The notes under the pieces are model-generated. The model was not told where the DNA came from. It made no database searches and worked only from the letters and a program-made list of their open reading frames with translations. DNA of 64,000 nucleotides, from assembly GCA_024305405.1 (NCBI GenBank), contig JAKNDB010000087.1:4962501-5026500 (forward strand). Direction: 5' to 3'. This stretch comes from Dirofilaria immitis. Taxonomy: Eukaryota > Nematoda > Chromadorea > Rhabditida > Onchocercidae. How positions within the stretch are numbered: position 1 is the first letter of the stretch; every line of letters begins with the position of its first letter. The position numbers and the translations under genes are program-made. Shown piece by piece: positions 52,501 through 63,906 of this stretch.

Positions 52501-55500
52501 TTTGTATTCCCTGTTTCATTTTTTTAAATCTAATCTTACTGCTTCATTTCTCGTTTAGTTTTCAGCATTTTAAACAAGAATAATTGCCACCAAAGGTTTA
52601 GAAAAGATATGTCGAGCAACTAAAACAATTTCAGAAGATTTTTCAAATTTCAGGCATCTCGTCCTGGCAGTACTGATTTGGCTGATTATGCGTCCGCAAG
52701 CGAAACCGAAATGGAAGAGTTAGAAAATGATGGTCGTGCTGCAGCGTATGCTTGCCATCATTGTTATACATCAAGTAACGTTGTTCATTGATTTTGTATG
52801 ATATAATTTTCCATTCGTTGTTTCATCTTTTCATTCGTCTGTTTTAAATTCCAATTCAGTATATTTTTAAAGGATCTTATAAACTTCATTAGCAAGTTTT
52901 TTTCTTTAAATCCGTTTAGAAAGTAAAGATTGGCACCATTCGGGTAGAGAACGTCAGCTACTTTGTACTGAATGTCGCATTTTTTATAAAAATATGGACA
53001 GTTGCGTCCTGTTGATCGACCAAGCACTGTTCCGCCATCACTGTACAAACCGAGAAGTCCTGAGGGCAACGATGATGAGGTTGAATATGTCCAGTGATTA
53101 TTTCTTACAAAAGTATTATAAAACACCCGAAAAATTCATTTAATATTTTCTTCTTAAATTTCATTTGTCGTCTAATAGGTTTTTCTTCAAAACTTACTCG
53201 GAAGAGAAACATTTAAGACTGGTAAGAGAGGAAAATGAATTTCAGGAACAAGGAGTAAGAACGCGAGCAAATAAAAAAGAAAGACGTGGTGCATCACTGG
53301 AGATGGATAAAAGAGTATCAATTCAGCAAATGATTCCGAAACAACAAAGCAAAAAATGGGAAAAGGAAGCGAAATCATGTGCAGAATAGTGAATATGTTC
53401 GTTTTCTTTTCAGTTACTACTACGTAGAATCCATATAATAAGGTCTCATCTGTGTAATTTTAGATAAATGGATCTACAAAGAAGCGGTTTGTAAAAGGAG
53501 AGAAGGAAGATGAAAATACTGACGTGCAAGAAGATGATGAACCGGGTGTCAGTTCAGAAGTTCACAGTAGTAATAATTTGTTACATACTGGAAAGGTTTT
53601 TGTCCTTTATAATTTATTAAATTTTTGTGCTGAAGATTCAGTTTATATAAGAGACAATAAATATTGCTTATTGAAAATGATATGTTTTCATTTCTTCTAA
53701 TTTTTATTTTTATTGCTTTGATTCATAGATGTTAATGAAATTTATAGATGAATGAAATAGAGACGTCTCCAGATTCACAGTTAGTTTCGATATCATCAAA
53801 AATAATCAATGTTGACAAAGAAGGAAAGTACTATCGAGGTCAATCGAATATGTCTGTATGTGCAGAAAAAGGAAGCCCGAGTATTGAACTCCAAACCTCT
53901 ACTTCTGTTTCAAACAATGCTGTGGCAAATAAACAACTTTTAGTTTCCGGAGCTGCTGAAAATGAAGTTGCGGAAGCCGTAGAAATTGCAACGGAACAAC
54001 CTAGCACAAGTTTCGTGAAGTTAATCGACCAAACCCCTCTTGATGTAAGCTTTTGTAACTCACATTTGACTTTGAATTTTGATAATGTGAGTTTTTCTGA
54101 GATTTTTGCAATTTTGCTGCTCTTTGCGGTAGCAATTTGTGAGCCTTCTTTATTGAAATGTATGTGAATTTGCGCACGTTGTATTTTTGTTAGAAAGTGA
54201 TGACCTTTAGATGTGCTTTCTATGCATAACTGTATTTTGCTGTGAATAATTTTCGAAATCACTGTAGGAAATGAAAACGGAAGAAGAAGATTCAGATGAT
54301 GGTTACTGGACCGTAAATGATACGGTTGCAGAAACGACAAAAATGCGTTACTCATTCGAGTTATCGATCGGCGATGTGGTCAAATGTGTGCGCGTACAGA
54401 TCTGGCTTTCCGCATGAAACCTGGTTCAGAATGGGATAAGAAACGGGAAGCACGTGCTGCCCTCAAAAATCATATAAATAGTACGCAGAAAAAAGTAAAG
54501 ACTTTGTTTCTCTTCATTACTGATTGTACTTAATTTTTTGTAGATTTGAACTTTTTTCAAAATTAATTATTTATCTTCACTTTTTCTCGTACAATTTTTC
54601 TGTTAAAAATAATTTTTCAGTCTAATGAAACGTTTTCGACTCCAGTTGCAATGCCAAAATTGCCATCGGCACAACTTGCACCTTTGTCAGGCACGCCAAA
54701 TGTTGAAGCATTCATGGGAGGTCGGGTTCCCTGAACGGCACTGCAGTTTCTGGTTTGCCGGGAATGTTTCCCGGTATGCCGGATCCACGATTCGGTTTTC
54801 TTACTCCTCAACAGCAGTACGCTATCGCTGTCGAACAGGTAATTCTTCATAATTGTGATATCCCTTCAAATTAAAAAAACATATTTATGAATGATGGAAT
54901 TAATTATAGCATAATTTTTTCTAGCAAGTTTTTCAAAAGCAAATGGAGCAACAGCTGCGAGCACATCAGCTGGAGATGATACGAAATGGTGCGAACGGTA
55001 CAGTAACGACGGGTTCTACAGCAGCTGTTCGTGATTCTCCAGCCCATGGCGGTACAGCTGCAGCTGCAGTCAGTGCTCATGGATTTCCTTCCAACATGCT
55101 TCCATCACCTTTTCATAATTTTGGAATGGATCCGAGAGCTCTGGCTGCACTCATGCACAATCCACAGCTTGCTTCGCAATTTGGAATAAGCATCGACAGT
55201 CATACTGCAGCAATGATGAGTGCCTTGGAGCAACGAAATAATTTGGAGCAGCGCATGTTTAGTTAGTTTTTTCTTTTTTCATACAATATTAAAAATTATG
55301 AGAATTTTTAACCTAATACTGCACTTGATATTATGTGGTAAACAACATTTTCTACTATCAAAATTCACTTATCTAAATCAATACTTGCATCCTTTTTAAC
55401 TCATCTGGGATGTTAAAGAAAATAATTATGTGCATAGTAACTTATCAATTTCTGTACAGCACTGCAAGTAAGATATGTATTTTAATTTGAGTCCCATCAG

Positions 55501-56145
55501 CAAATGTTGCTGAAAAATGTATTCATCCAAGAAGTGAAGTGTATCTGCTCAAATCGTATATTTTTTTGTAGTTATATGCTCACGATTTTCAAAATAGCTT
55601 ATTCAATAGACATATATTAAATAATTACAGCCATGGCTGGTATGGAAATGTTGGCGCCTGGTGGAATACCGGTTTCTCAAGCACCGCAGTCCCATTTTCA
55701 TCCACATGCTGCTGCGATGATGCAGCATGCAGCAGCTGCTCATCCTGGTGCCGTTTAATTAACTTTATTGATTCCTTCTTATCTGAGTGTGAAGAGTGTC
55801 ATTTTGTGGTCAGTGATCCTTTTGTAATCATTGATTGCGCTTGAAAGTTTTAAAATTTTAAAATCGTTTTGCCTAGTTTTTACATGATATGTGGCTAGTT
55901 AATTTGTGATTTAAATGATTGTAGGTGATGCACTTCAATTGCAACAGCTGTTAGCCATGTCGGCAGCGGCGCAAGCTCAGGCGCAGCGTCCTTTCCTAGA
56001 GCAGAATGCCCTTTTGCAAATGACGATGATGAATCCATTCAGTAATGAGTTAGGATCTCGAATCGTAAATCCTGGCGCACTGAATTCTGATATGATGCGG
56101 CGATTACAACAAGAAGGTGGTTTTGCAACTACACAGAGGCCGTAA
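41085..56145 (+). CDS. egl-27: EGL-27 / RERE (atrophin-2) family transcriptional co-regulator
   Basis: RERE/EGL-27 proteins are nuclear co-repressor components linked to histone deacetylases; C. elegans egl-27 acts in cell migration and fate. Exons: 41026-41189 (ATG 41085), 42322 or 42396-42564, 43557-43750, 49931-50089, 50786-50886, 51142-51259, 51629-51809, 52364-52489, 52654-52774, 52920-53079, 53246-53388, 53464-53595, 53748-54044, 54268-54494, 54621-54838, 54925-55261, 55631-55747, 55925-56145 (TAA). Domain order is BAH, ELM2, SANT, GATA-type finger, then an Ala/Met/Gln/His-rich C-terminal half with the atrophin motif CARTDL, which separates it from MTA/LIN-40. With seven single missing bases restored the frame closes at about 1,068 residues. 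Splice phases agree at every junction from exon 2 on. Only the exon 1-2 join is unsettled: exon 1 ends in phase 0, which fits acceptor 42321 but not the better TTTTTCAG at 42395. Confidence 0.9.
42396..43750 (+). other. egl-27: BAH domain exons of egl-27
   Basis: Exon 42396-42564 (frame open back to 42322) encodes CFEAHDGMLYRPGDHVFIE, the start of the BAH domain, matching RERE VVYRPGDCVYIE. Exon 43557-43750 continues with KRDQLSVKVTRFYRPEDVP and RELFSSE, matching KRDHLLMNVKWYYRQSEVP and RELFISD in human RERE. BAH domains bind nucleosomes or modified histone tails. The long linker present in human RERE between the two halves is absent, so the nematode domain is compact. The donor of the first exon is ATG|GTGCTT, somewhat weak but phase-correct. 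Confidence 0.88.
43751..49930 (+). other. egl-27: egl-27 large intron (6.18 kb)
   Basis: The intron runs from AG|GTTGGT to TTGCAG|GGG and splits the arginine codon before GKC, a phase-2 junction that joins RGKCTIRLIKDIR as in RERE RGKCNISHFSDI. It contains a compound (TA)n(GA)nAn tract at about 46541-46580, (TA)n at about 46005-46018 and 48359-48370, and a purine-rich partly open stretch near 45570-45780. No supported nested gene was found. Confidence 0.75.
46541..46580. repeat. Compound (TA)n(GA)nAn microsatellite in an egl-27 intron
   Basis: About nine TA units run directly into about eight GA units and then a short A run. Compound arrays like this arise by slippage at a junction and are usually length-polymorphic. 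It lies mid-intron, away from splice sites. Confidence 0.9.
49931..51259 (+). other. egl-27: ELM2 domain exons of egl-27, frame broken once
   Basis: Exons 49931-50089, 50786-50886 and 51142-51259 encode the post-BAH segment and the ELM2 domain, a region known to recruit class I histone deacetylases. The first exon reads GKCTIRLIKDIR, then shifts one frame at a run of six T (50005-50010). Beyond that it reads NNSRLASVQGEIRVGGSYQ, matching RERE RRLNSTQGEIRVGPSHQ. ELM2 continues with VKLPPMERY, LQWRPGY and RATRSFRMFAMV, matching RERE AKLPDL, LVWMPGV and RAARSMAAFAGM. Confidence 0.87.
51629..52489 (+). other. egl-27: SANT domain exons of egl-27, frame broken twice
   Basis: Exon 51629-51809 and exon 52364-52489 encode the end of ELM2 (GYDAGKAL-like CDYNVNYAIEAM) and a SANT domain. 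The conserved core GKxFxxIxKELLPxxxxxELVxFYYxWKKT is recognisable against RERE. Two single-base losses, near A5 at 51763-51767 and at A5 51781-51785, put the core in three frames. The second exon (DELVQFYYGWKKTRDATRPK) is in frame throughout. The intron between them holds AT-rich direct repeats (about 52170-52270). Confidence 0.87.
52654..53079 (+). other. egl-27: GATA-type zinc finger exons of egl-27, frame broken once
   Basis: Exon 52654-52774 ends inside the finger after YACHHCYTS. Exon 52920-53079 continues KSKDWHHSGRERQLLCTECR, so both CxxC pairs are present and match human RERE [20 protein letters not shown]...CTDCR. After FYK a missing A in the run 52988-52992 shifts the frame; beyond it the exon reads YGQLRPVDRPSTVPPSLYKP, matching RERE [20 protein letters not shown]. 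The finger is thus structurally complete. Confidence 0.9.
53246..56145 (+). other. egl-27: Atrophin-like C-terminal exons of egl-27
   Basis: These exons encode a low-complexity acidic and Ser-rich linker (53246-54044). Next is the conserved atrophin block in exon 54268-54494 (CARTDLAFRMKPGSEWDKKR against RERE [20 protein letters not shown]). The rest is rich in Gly, Met, Gln, Ala and His, including HPHAAAMMQHAAAAHP, and ends with RRLQQEGGFATTQRP, which parallels the RERE terminus YYSRLKKEGDKQL. Single missing bases are inferred between about 53305 and 53356 (an A run), near 54366 (not a homopolymer) and at GGG 54724-54726. Confidence 0.85.
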
Positions 56146-56391
56146 ATAAATAATGATTGATTATTTTTATTTTGATATTATAAAATTGTTAATTAGAGAT
56201 GGAGATAAGTCTTTCGTAGAAGTGGTTAATTGAACGAACTTCATTTTGATCATTACCATTTTTGGTAGAGATTGACGAAAATAATCGTTACCTCTAATTT
56301 GTTTATGGTCATAAAATTACCAAAATAGTATTACTGTTAGATGATGTTTTTATATTCGTAAACCAGTGACGACGGTTTTTTGTTTGTAGTT

Positions 56392-56397
56392 AATAAA
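56392..56397 (+). terminator. Candidate egl-27 polyadenylation signal AATAAA
   Basis: AATAAA lies 247 bp downstream of the egl-27 stop, a plausible 3' UTR length for a nematode gene. Another AATAAA overlaps the stop codon itself (56145-56150) and seems too close to be the main signal. Neither is tested by transcript data here. Confidence 0.4.
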
Positions 56398-59300
56398 ATA
56401 TTGGATCATGGATTGACGGATATATGACTAATGGCCGATTTAGGTGCTTCTCATAGTGCCTTCCTGCTTTTTTTTATTGGAATGGTTTTTAAAACGAGAA
56501 TCAATCTTCTCTCTTGTTTAAAAGTTATTTCCTTCTGTCTTGTTTGAAAGTTATCAGGTGTTTTTTCCTGGCCATCTATCGCGAGATTGGCTAGTAAACT
56601 AGCGAGCGGCAACTCATTTTTTTCTCGACATAAGCTGTACTATTTTCTTGGATTACTTATCCTCAGGGTTGAGATATTCTGAAGCAGTCGATTTTTTTAG
56701 CACGTTTCATGTTCTACATTCAGTAGCTTATCTCGGTGGTTTACATTTGATGCAAAGTTGTTATGTACATATACATTTATGGGGCAAGCGTTTTCACACT
56801 TTATCTTGTGTACCTTTGTTATTAGTGGCACAATAATTTTTTGTAGTTGTTGATGAAAATATATAATGAGAGGAAATTATTCCAGTCATTCGGCCTTTTA
56901 TCTACTTCATTTTTGTCGAGCAATTTGACTATAAAGCGCTTCCAGTTCTGATTTTGTTCTACATTCGACTTTAATCTCAGAAATTGTTTGTTGGTATAAT
57001 AGTGGGATAAATTCCACAAAGCACTGACTTGTTTTCTGACTTTCAAACGTTAGCGTAACAAAGCCGAAGATCTGTATTTTAATGCTGCAGCACTGGAATG
57101 AGAATATTCGAGATGGAATTATCGTAAAATGTATTGGTTCGGAAAGCCGACATATTTAGAAAAAGAGAACAGGTCAACGATACTTGTTAGCATTGCGTCA
57201 TATGAAAAGCCTTATAAACTTTCATTACGTTGTTGCACATATTTCTAGAAACAGTCTCTTAGTTTCTGTATAGAGAATAATTTTTTTGATTGATTTTGTT
57301 GTGATTCGATAATGTTAACAAAGCGATTAAAATTATCTGGAAGAATTGAAGTGATGGGATCAAGTTTTAGACGGCAGAATGCATGAAATCTTGTACAGCA
57401 ATGAATTCCTTCTGTATGAGTTTTCATCAACTATTCATTCTCAAGATAGGTCCTATTCTCTAAGGAAAACGGTTTTCCGGAAAAATCTTTCAACTTTTCT
57501 GCTGTTTAATCACTGATAATGGTCGAAAATCTATGCTAAATGTTGCAATCTAGAAATATCCTTTATCGGTAACTAATGCGAATTTTTATCCCGCAGAAAT
57601 TTAGCAAATCTGCGAGTTAATGATATGTCATTTTATGGGTATAATATATATATTTCGGACTTCTATTTCGTTTTCAAAAAGCAAAATTAATTTCAGAACA
57701 TGACTTTTAAAAGTCATGAGTAAAATCATGTGTCTTTTACGGCAATTGCAACTTTTGATTATTACAGTCCCTTTTGAATTCTACAAATTCGGTAATGTTT
57801 TAGGACCAATTTTTAAGAGTGTTGTTCAAAACTTCTTGAACAGATAAGAAATGAAGTGGAGATATAGTCTGCTGACTGTTTCCAATTAGTTGAAGAACTT
57901 AAAATGCATTACATATTTGTTCTTCACTCTTCACTTCTGTTGAAGACGAACAGAGAATCTGCAGAATTCGCCTGAGTTGGCTAGATCAAAAATGAAGTTA
58001 GTTGCTTCAACATAATATATAGGTAAACAAAAGTGATGAATGTAAAATCGAATAAAATAAGAAAATTCCTGTCAGGTTAGATAGGACAAGACCTTAATTG
58101 TTAACGACATAGCATTTTGGGCTAACCATCTTTCACAATTTTCACATATCCTGTTTCGATTGCTGAATACTTGAATGAATATCTCAAATAATAGCATTTT
58201 TCACTTATTTCTTAATAAAAAGCAAGCTGAATGGCTGAAGCTCTGAAAAAAAATATACAATTAGGGAGGTGACTATGGCCCAAAATTGCTTGAACTTTCT
58301 TTTATGCTTTACGTATGATGGATTTAAATACATCATTTGTAGTGTTCGCCAAATTTTTAGCAACAAACATTTCTGAATCGCTTCTCCTTTATAAACAGAA
58401 GTGAAAAGTAATATATATAAAGAACAGGAGAAGACAATATTGTTTGGAAAAAGTCGAACCGAATAGTAAGTCTGAAATGTCACGCATCTCTAACATGGAT
58501 TCAAGCACTCGAAATGGGCTAGCCATTCTCATCATCAGATATTGCTACACATGATTCTTAGTGATGTAATAATCATTTAACAATACCTTAAACGTTTTTG
58601 CTACCTAAACGAATTATATTAGATTTACCTCAGTTTGATGCTTTTCGTTATTAGTTAGCTACCAAGTATTACTTATTAAAAACAGGAATATGAAAAAAAC
58701 CTGGAAAATTGTGGGAATTCTCATTACTGTACACTAAAAAAATATAAAAGTCTAACATTTCAAATCAAAGATATTTTCATCAATTGTATTTAATGCTTTT
58801 TTTCGAAAAAGGAATGGAGAGAAGCAAATAGTTTAGCTACCATATTTTTGCATAATGCGTACACATAAGATTCAGCAATACAAGAATTAGCACTGTGGAT
58901 AGAAGATCGTACAGTATCAACAAAAAGGCCAAATGACATCCACGGAGTTGATAGAAAAAGACTGAAGATACGTTTAGAAAATAAGTAATGAAATGAAAAA
59001 AATGAAATTTGCATGAAATAATCAGAAAAGTATATCAGTTTCAGAAGCAATGTCGAATTAGTTTCCTCCTTAGATCAACAACTCCTATAATTTGTTAATG
59101 CTAAATTTTTTACAGAATCATCCATATTAGATAAATAGCTGGTGTTACCATACTGGTCTCATTTTAATGTTTAAATGATTGCTGAACATTGTAACCCATC
59201 AGTTACTAACCAGATGTCCCCTTAGTTTTGCACTTCTACATATCCACTGCGCAGAATAACATAACAAATCAACCGTTAACAGTTGCTACATTTTTCATTG

Positions 59301-60465
59301 TGCTATTCAACAACCACCTATGTGGACATTGCATTGCACTATTTTCATTGAAGCTCAGTCAGAGTGGGGCAAGAGAGTCAAAGTCGTACAGCGAGATATT
59401 TTCAACGACTTACATTTGGCATTTGTGCTAACATTCTAATATCTCGTGAAGAGTTGTCTTGATATCTCTTGTGCTATCCTTTTATTTTGTTTCAAGAGGT
59501 TGGAGCCGTGAAGTTTTGACTACTGTTTCTATATATTTATTGGTTCGAACATATGATCCAACTCTTATTTAAATTCGAGCCTTTAATACTGTTGATTTTA
59601 AGATCCGGGTTTAGACTTTTCATTGCATTTGAGTTTTGAGATATTCAAATTTATCCATGGACTATTTATTCATTTCGGTTGCGATCTTAAATCAAATTTC
59701 GACTGAAGACAATTTTTTTCTTGATTCTTTCCAATTTATTTTGCACCATCTATGCCCTCTAAAAACGCTATATTTGAATTAAATTTATCCGTAATAGGAT
59801 TGAAATTATTTTATTGAATTGCTGATTTATGAAGATACATATGGCAGGCGGTTAAAAGAGGCAAGAAGGAAAATAGCTTATTTGACATGTATTTGTTATC
59901 ATTGCGCTAATTTCCCAACCGATCAAAGATGAAGAGTCTTGCCAACAACAAATGAAGGACTTTTGCAGTCTTTGGATAAACAGCAAAGAAATCAGTTTTG
60001 CTGTTTTCCTGAGTTCAAACAATCCATAATGAAGCAGAGTTGATCCGTGCAAGAGCTTCACGTCATTTGAATTTCAAAAATTTATTGCTCATGGAAATAT
60101 TTTTTGCAAGCATATTTCTAGGATAAATTGAATTGGTTCATTTGATTCGTTCCTCATTAGCATAAACCTGAAGTACCACTCTGTTCCTGAAATTATTTCT
60201 GAAGGTGCCATTATCCTCTTGACTAGTCTTCGATAGGGTTTATATATTATAGATTAATAGCTGATTTACGATTGGAGCAGTCCTGCGTATTTTCAGGTAT
60301 GTGAAAAACAGCGATTTGATAATAATGAATTTTTATTGATTGTAATTGTATTTATTTCTGATTCATCCCATCAAATTTAAATGCAGTACAATTTATCAGT
60401 CGAGAAATAGTGATTTTAATGAGCTCTGCTATATTACTCTATTTGTTTTTAACTGCAAGATAATG
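56398..60465. other. Intergenic gap between egl-27 and NUP205
   Basis: No recognised gene. Several minus-strand frames of 60-90 codons (for example 58205-58483, 58790-59050, 57245-57430, 56822-57046) have protein-like composition, but they share no consistent splice phases and no recognisable motif. A perfect 20-bp palindrome lies at 57699-57718. The gap of over 4 kb is wider than typical spacing within a nematode operon. Confidence 0.5.
57699..57718. repeat. Perfect 20-bp palindrome
   Basis: CATGACTTTTAAAAGTCATG reads identically on both strands with no spacer. It could be a dimeric protein-binding site or chance. It lies about 2.8 kb upstream of NUP205. Confidence 0.7.
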
Positions 60466-60498
60466 TTTTTTTTTTTTTTTTTTTTTTTTTTTTTGTAG
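60466..60498 (+). promoter_or_regulatory. T29 tract and AG: likely trans-splice acceptor of NUP205
   Basis: Twenty-nine consecutive T (60466-60494) run straight into GTAG, only 9 nt before the NUP205 start codon. A long pyrimidine tract plus AG with almost no 5' UTR is the classic arrangement for spliced-leader addition. The tract is unusually long, and its true length is uncertain given the homopolymer deletions seen elsewhere in this sequence. Confidence 0.6.
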
Positions 60499-60507
60499 AA
60501 GGAAGAA

Positions 60508-63500
60508 ATGTGGATACGTGCTCGAAATACTTTCAAGTTAATCAATAATTATATAAATGACTGTTACAATGAACAGAGTAATAGTACTTCTCTGGAGCAA
60601 CTGATGACTGTACTAAACAAAACACGATCATTATTTATCAATGTATTCCGGAATACAGTTGGTCTTTTTAAATTTTAATTGAAAAATTCGTAATATTGTT
60701 TATATAATGGATAGAGGATTGTAGTAATGATGAAAAGCGAAATCCATAAGGTGTGAAGTTGTGCATATTAGTGGTACTCAAATTGAAATGACTTCATGTG
60801 TTTTAGTTGTTTTTGTTCTTGCAAAAATATCATTTTGAACAGGTAATTTTTCTACAGTTATGTTTGAAATCTTGTTCAAATGAATTAGGTCATGTTATGA
60901 TTATGGCATATTGCAGGAGTTCATGCAATATCATGTAGAAGATTATTCTTATTTTCTTTTAGAATAAAAATACATTGCATCGTTCAGTGCTGAACAAAAA
61001 TGGTGAAATAGTGGAGCTGGATAGTGGGAAGTCGTAAAAATAGATGACGGTTTACGGAATGAAACAATAATTATATCAGACTTATTCAACTGTGATGAGT
61101 TTGATGCTCTCGAACTAGTAATAACTGGTAATAATTATTATCTCATTTGCCTAATTCTCCAATGTTATAGCTAAGAAATGATTCACTTGGCAGCGTTTAA
61201 ATGAATTTTAAAAGAGGTTGCGAAACTACACACTGAACTTTTTTTTCCGTTTTTTTATTTCATTAGTTATAAAAATATCATGCAATTATAACAAATGCGC
61301 TTCATACTCATTGATTAGCATCTGTTGGTAATAAAAAGTAACGATATATTAAGAAATGTTTTTAAATTAAAATCTGACAAAATTCGAAATATGTTATAAA
61401 GTAGCATGAGTATGTTATGGTACTATTAAATCCTAGAGACATGAATTTTTATATAATCAGAATACATAAGATTATCAGGTTTTATTTACTGCTTAGAGAA
61501 AATTTGATTTTATAAATATTTGTAGTTGACAATAAAAAACATAGCAGGGTTAGTTGCTTACTTAAACGTTGCAGGTGAAGTGCAAATACGACATTTCCCA
61601 TTTTTAACGAGAGGTCTTTGTGCTGTTATTTGCTATTATGATGCACATCGTTTCATCAGTGCAGCTGTGAAAGTAAGTGAATGTTTTCATATATTCATTT
61701 TGATGAAATTTTTTGAAACTAGAAATATATTCATTGATTTATTTAATTTACTAAATTTGTTCTATCATGCACTACAGACATTTTTTATGCGTCCGTATTT
61801 TGATATTGTTTTACTAAACAATTTATATTCTGTAGGCTTTAGCAGAATTCAGAATCGATGGAAACGTTCCAAAACCACAAGAACTTTCTGAGTATCTTAA
61901 TCAGCTACTTAGTGATACTGCATTTATTAAACGTCTTATAGGTATATAATATTTTCGTATTTCAAATATTTAAGACAATTTTAATTTTGCATATGCATCT
62001 CCTTTACAGGCATTTTGTAACTGATAGATGTTTTTATTTATAGTTTTGTTTTGAATTTTTTTAATTGATTGTTTTATAATGATGCTTTCAGAACTCTTGC
62101 AAACTGTAAATGTGCAGTCTGAATTACAAAGTTTGCATCATCCACATATCAATGGATTAGGTGGCCCAAAACATCAAGAAATAGTGAGTTTATTGCAAAC
62201 TTAGTTCACTGAACTGCTGAGTTTTCAAAACATAAGCTTAAATTAATCATTAATCTTACTATAATTGATATGTTTACAGTTGCGGGAATTAATTGAAGAA
62301 ACGCTAGAAAATTATGCACAAACTTTCTATCTCATATGCTCATCGTGGCAGATCGACTCAGCACCACCCTTCTTAGATGATTTATTTGCGCCGCTAAAAG
62401 AATTACAACCGAATACACTTTTTAAAAATACCCACTTGTCGCTGTGGACTGCTGCTCTAATATTGATATCTCCACATAATCTTCATAATAGTTATTTTCC
62501 GTTATTCGGTTTTATCCTTTTATACATTTTTGTTTAAATCTTTATTATGAAAATGTTTTTCTTTCTTCTTGTATGTTCACCATTTCGAAAAATAATGAAA
62601 ACCAAACAAATTACAGTGCGATGTGCTCGAGATTTGTTGATGGAATTTCACAAGAAAGTGATTTTGGAAGATTGGCAGGATTCTTGTCTGCAAGCTTCAT
62701 TGCAATTTGCAGTCGTAGTTTCTTACAATTGGCTCAGTGTTCATCAACTTGTTCAAGAAGGTTCGTTAATATCCAATTTTCATTTATGTGCTTGTTTAAT
62801 TTAACTGTTTGAAAGTTCTGATTATTGATTTTTTCTGCATATTTTGGACTGAATCATCAAATATCCATTTCTGTTACCATCTTTTAATAGTTCTGGGTGG
62901 TTTTGCTATCAAAGAAGATGATTTACTTGAAAAGGCAGTCGATGGATTAGCCTTCCAGTTCATACGAAAGTGTGTTATTACAATGCCAAAATTTAAAGAA
63001 AGCTTCATAGCTATTGCTACGGTTGATACATTGATCAAAAATTTTATTGCTCATCTCAGTAATCAGGTTAATACTTTATGAAAGATTGTGATTTTCTTGA
63101 TGATTGTACTTCTAAATTACATTTTAATTTCATAAATCCATCCACTGATTATTCATTGACAAATAGTGAAACCATGCAAGCGTTACCATAATTTGCATTC
63201 TCTCAATAATAGGAATTATTATAGGTTGTCCTGTTACAACATTCTGGTGAAATGGAATTGCAATATGTCGAAGAAATGTTGGAGCGTGGTCAGCTTCATA
63301 GACCTCGGCTTCATTTTGAAAATTTTATTCGTTGTATTGCGGATCTATACGATGGTGATTCAAAATATTTGGAGCAATTGTCTACGCAGTTTTGCTCTAG
63401 TGAGAGTGTGAGTTTCTGACATATCTGATATATTTGATTAAGTATTCTTAATCAGTTCAGTCACTTTGAACTTTTTGATTTATAGTTTGATCTATAGTAT

Positions 63501-63906
63501 GACGATAAAATTATTACTGTATCAAACACTGAAATATTAGTTTTTTTTTTTAGCTTTTAAAATTCATTTTATGAAGGAGAATATTTGTAGAATTACATTA
63601 GGCTTAATTTTACAAAAATATTTTATTTAATGTCATGATTCTTATTTTCCATTTTTTTAAGCAACAAAATGTATTCGCAAAGTTAGTAGAGCATTTTAAT
63701 TATTAGAGCATTTTAAAATATTTGTTCTTTTCCGTATTAATTTGATCATGTTATTTTCTAGGAAGGATTGGTAAACTTTCTAAGAAATTGTCGACAACTT
63801 ATTTCACCAGTACTGCAAGTTGCTTTTCTCGACATGCTTAAGAATATTTGCAAATGTCAGGAATCAGCATACTTCATATTTGGACTGCTTTCTCCAACAA
63901 AACTTG
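60508..63906 (+). CDS. npp-3: Nuclear pore complex protein NUP205 (NPP-3), N-terminal part, partial
   Basis: NUP205 is a large alpha-solenoid scaffold of the inner ring of the nuclear pore, partner of NUP93. Exons: 60499-60657 (ATG 60508), 60963-61127, 61575-61672, 61836-61941, 62092-62183, 62280-62490, 62617-62760, 62891-63066, 63225-63407, 63762-63906. All phases agree, giving about 490 residues before the window ends. ISDLFNCDEFDALEL, then GEVQIRHFPFLTRGLCAV, matches human LSDLFDIGELAAVELLLAGE...HFPGLTRGLVAV. Later matches are EILRELIEETLENYA (human KEVSDLIKECRQSLA) and CLQASLQFAVVVSYNWL (LPGLQATVRLAWALAL). One missing base is inferred in exon 2 near GGGAAG (61026-61031); without it a TAA at 61035-61037 would end the protein after about 75 residues. 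The start follows a T29-AG acceptor. The remaining C-terminal exons lie beyond the right edge. Confidence 0.88.

Noticed and set aside
52785..53126. 113-codon minus-strand ORF
   Set aside because: It overlaps the zinc-finger exon on the opposite strand, whose conserved CxxC pairs leave no doubt about the coding strand.
53840..54355. 171-codon minus-strand ORF
   Set aside because: It lies antisense to egl-27 exons 53748-54044 and 54268-54494, which have correct splice sites and matching phases; the minus ORF is a shadow.
56822..57430. Possible minus-strand gene between egl-27 and NUP205
   Set aside because: Three overlapping frames look protein-like, but none has a start, matching splice phases or recognisable family, and lengths are within chance.
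61526..61891. 121-codon ORF read as one continuous exon
   Set aside because: Only 61575-61672 matches NUP205; the rest spans an intron with GTAAGT donor at 61673 and TGTAG acceptor at 61835, after which NUP205 continues in another frame.
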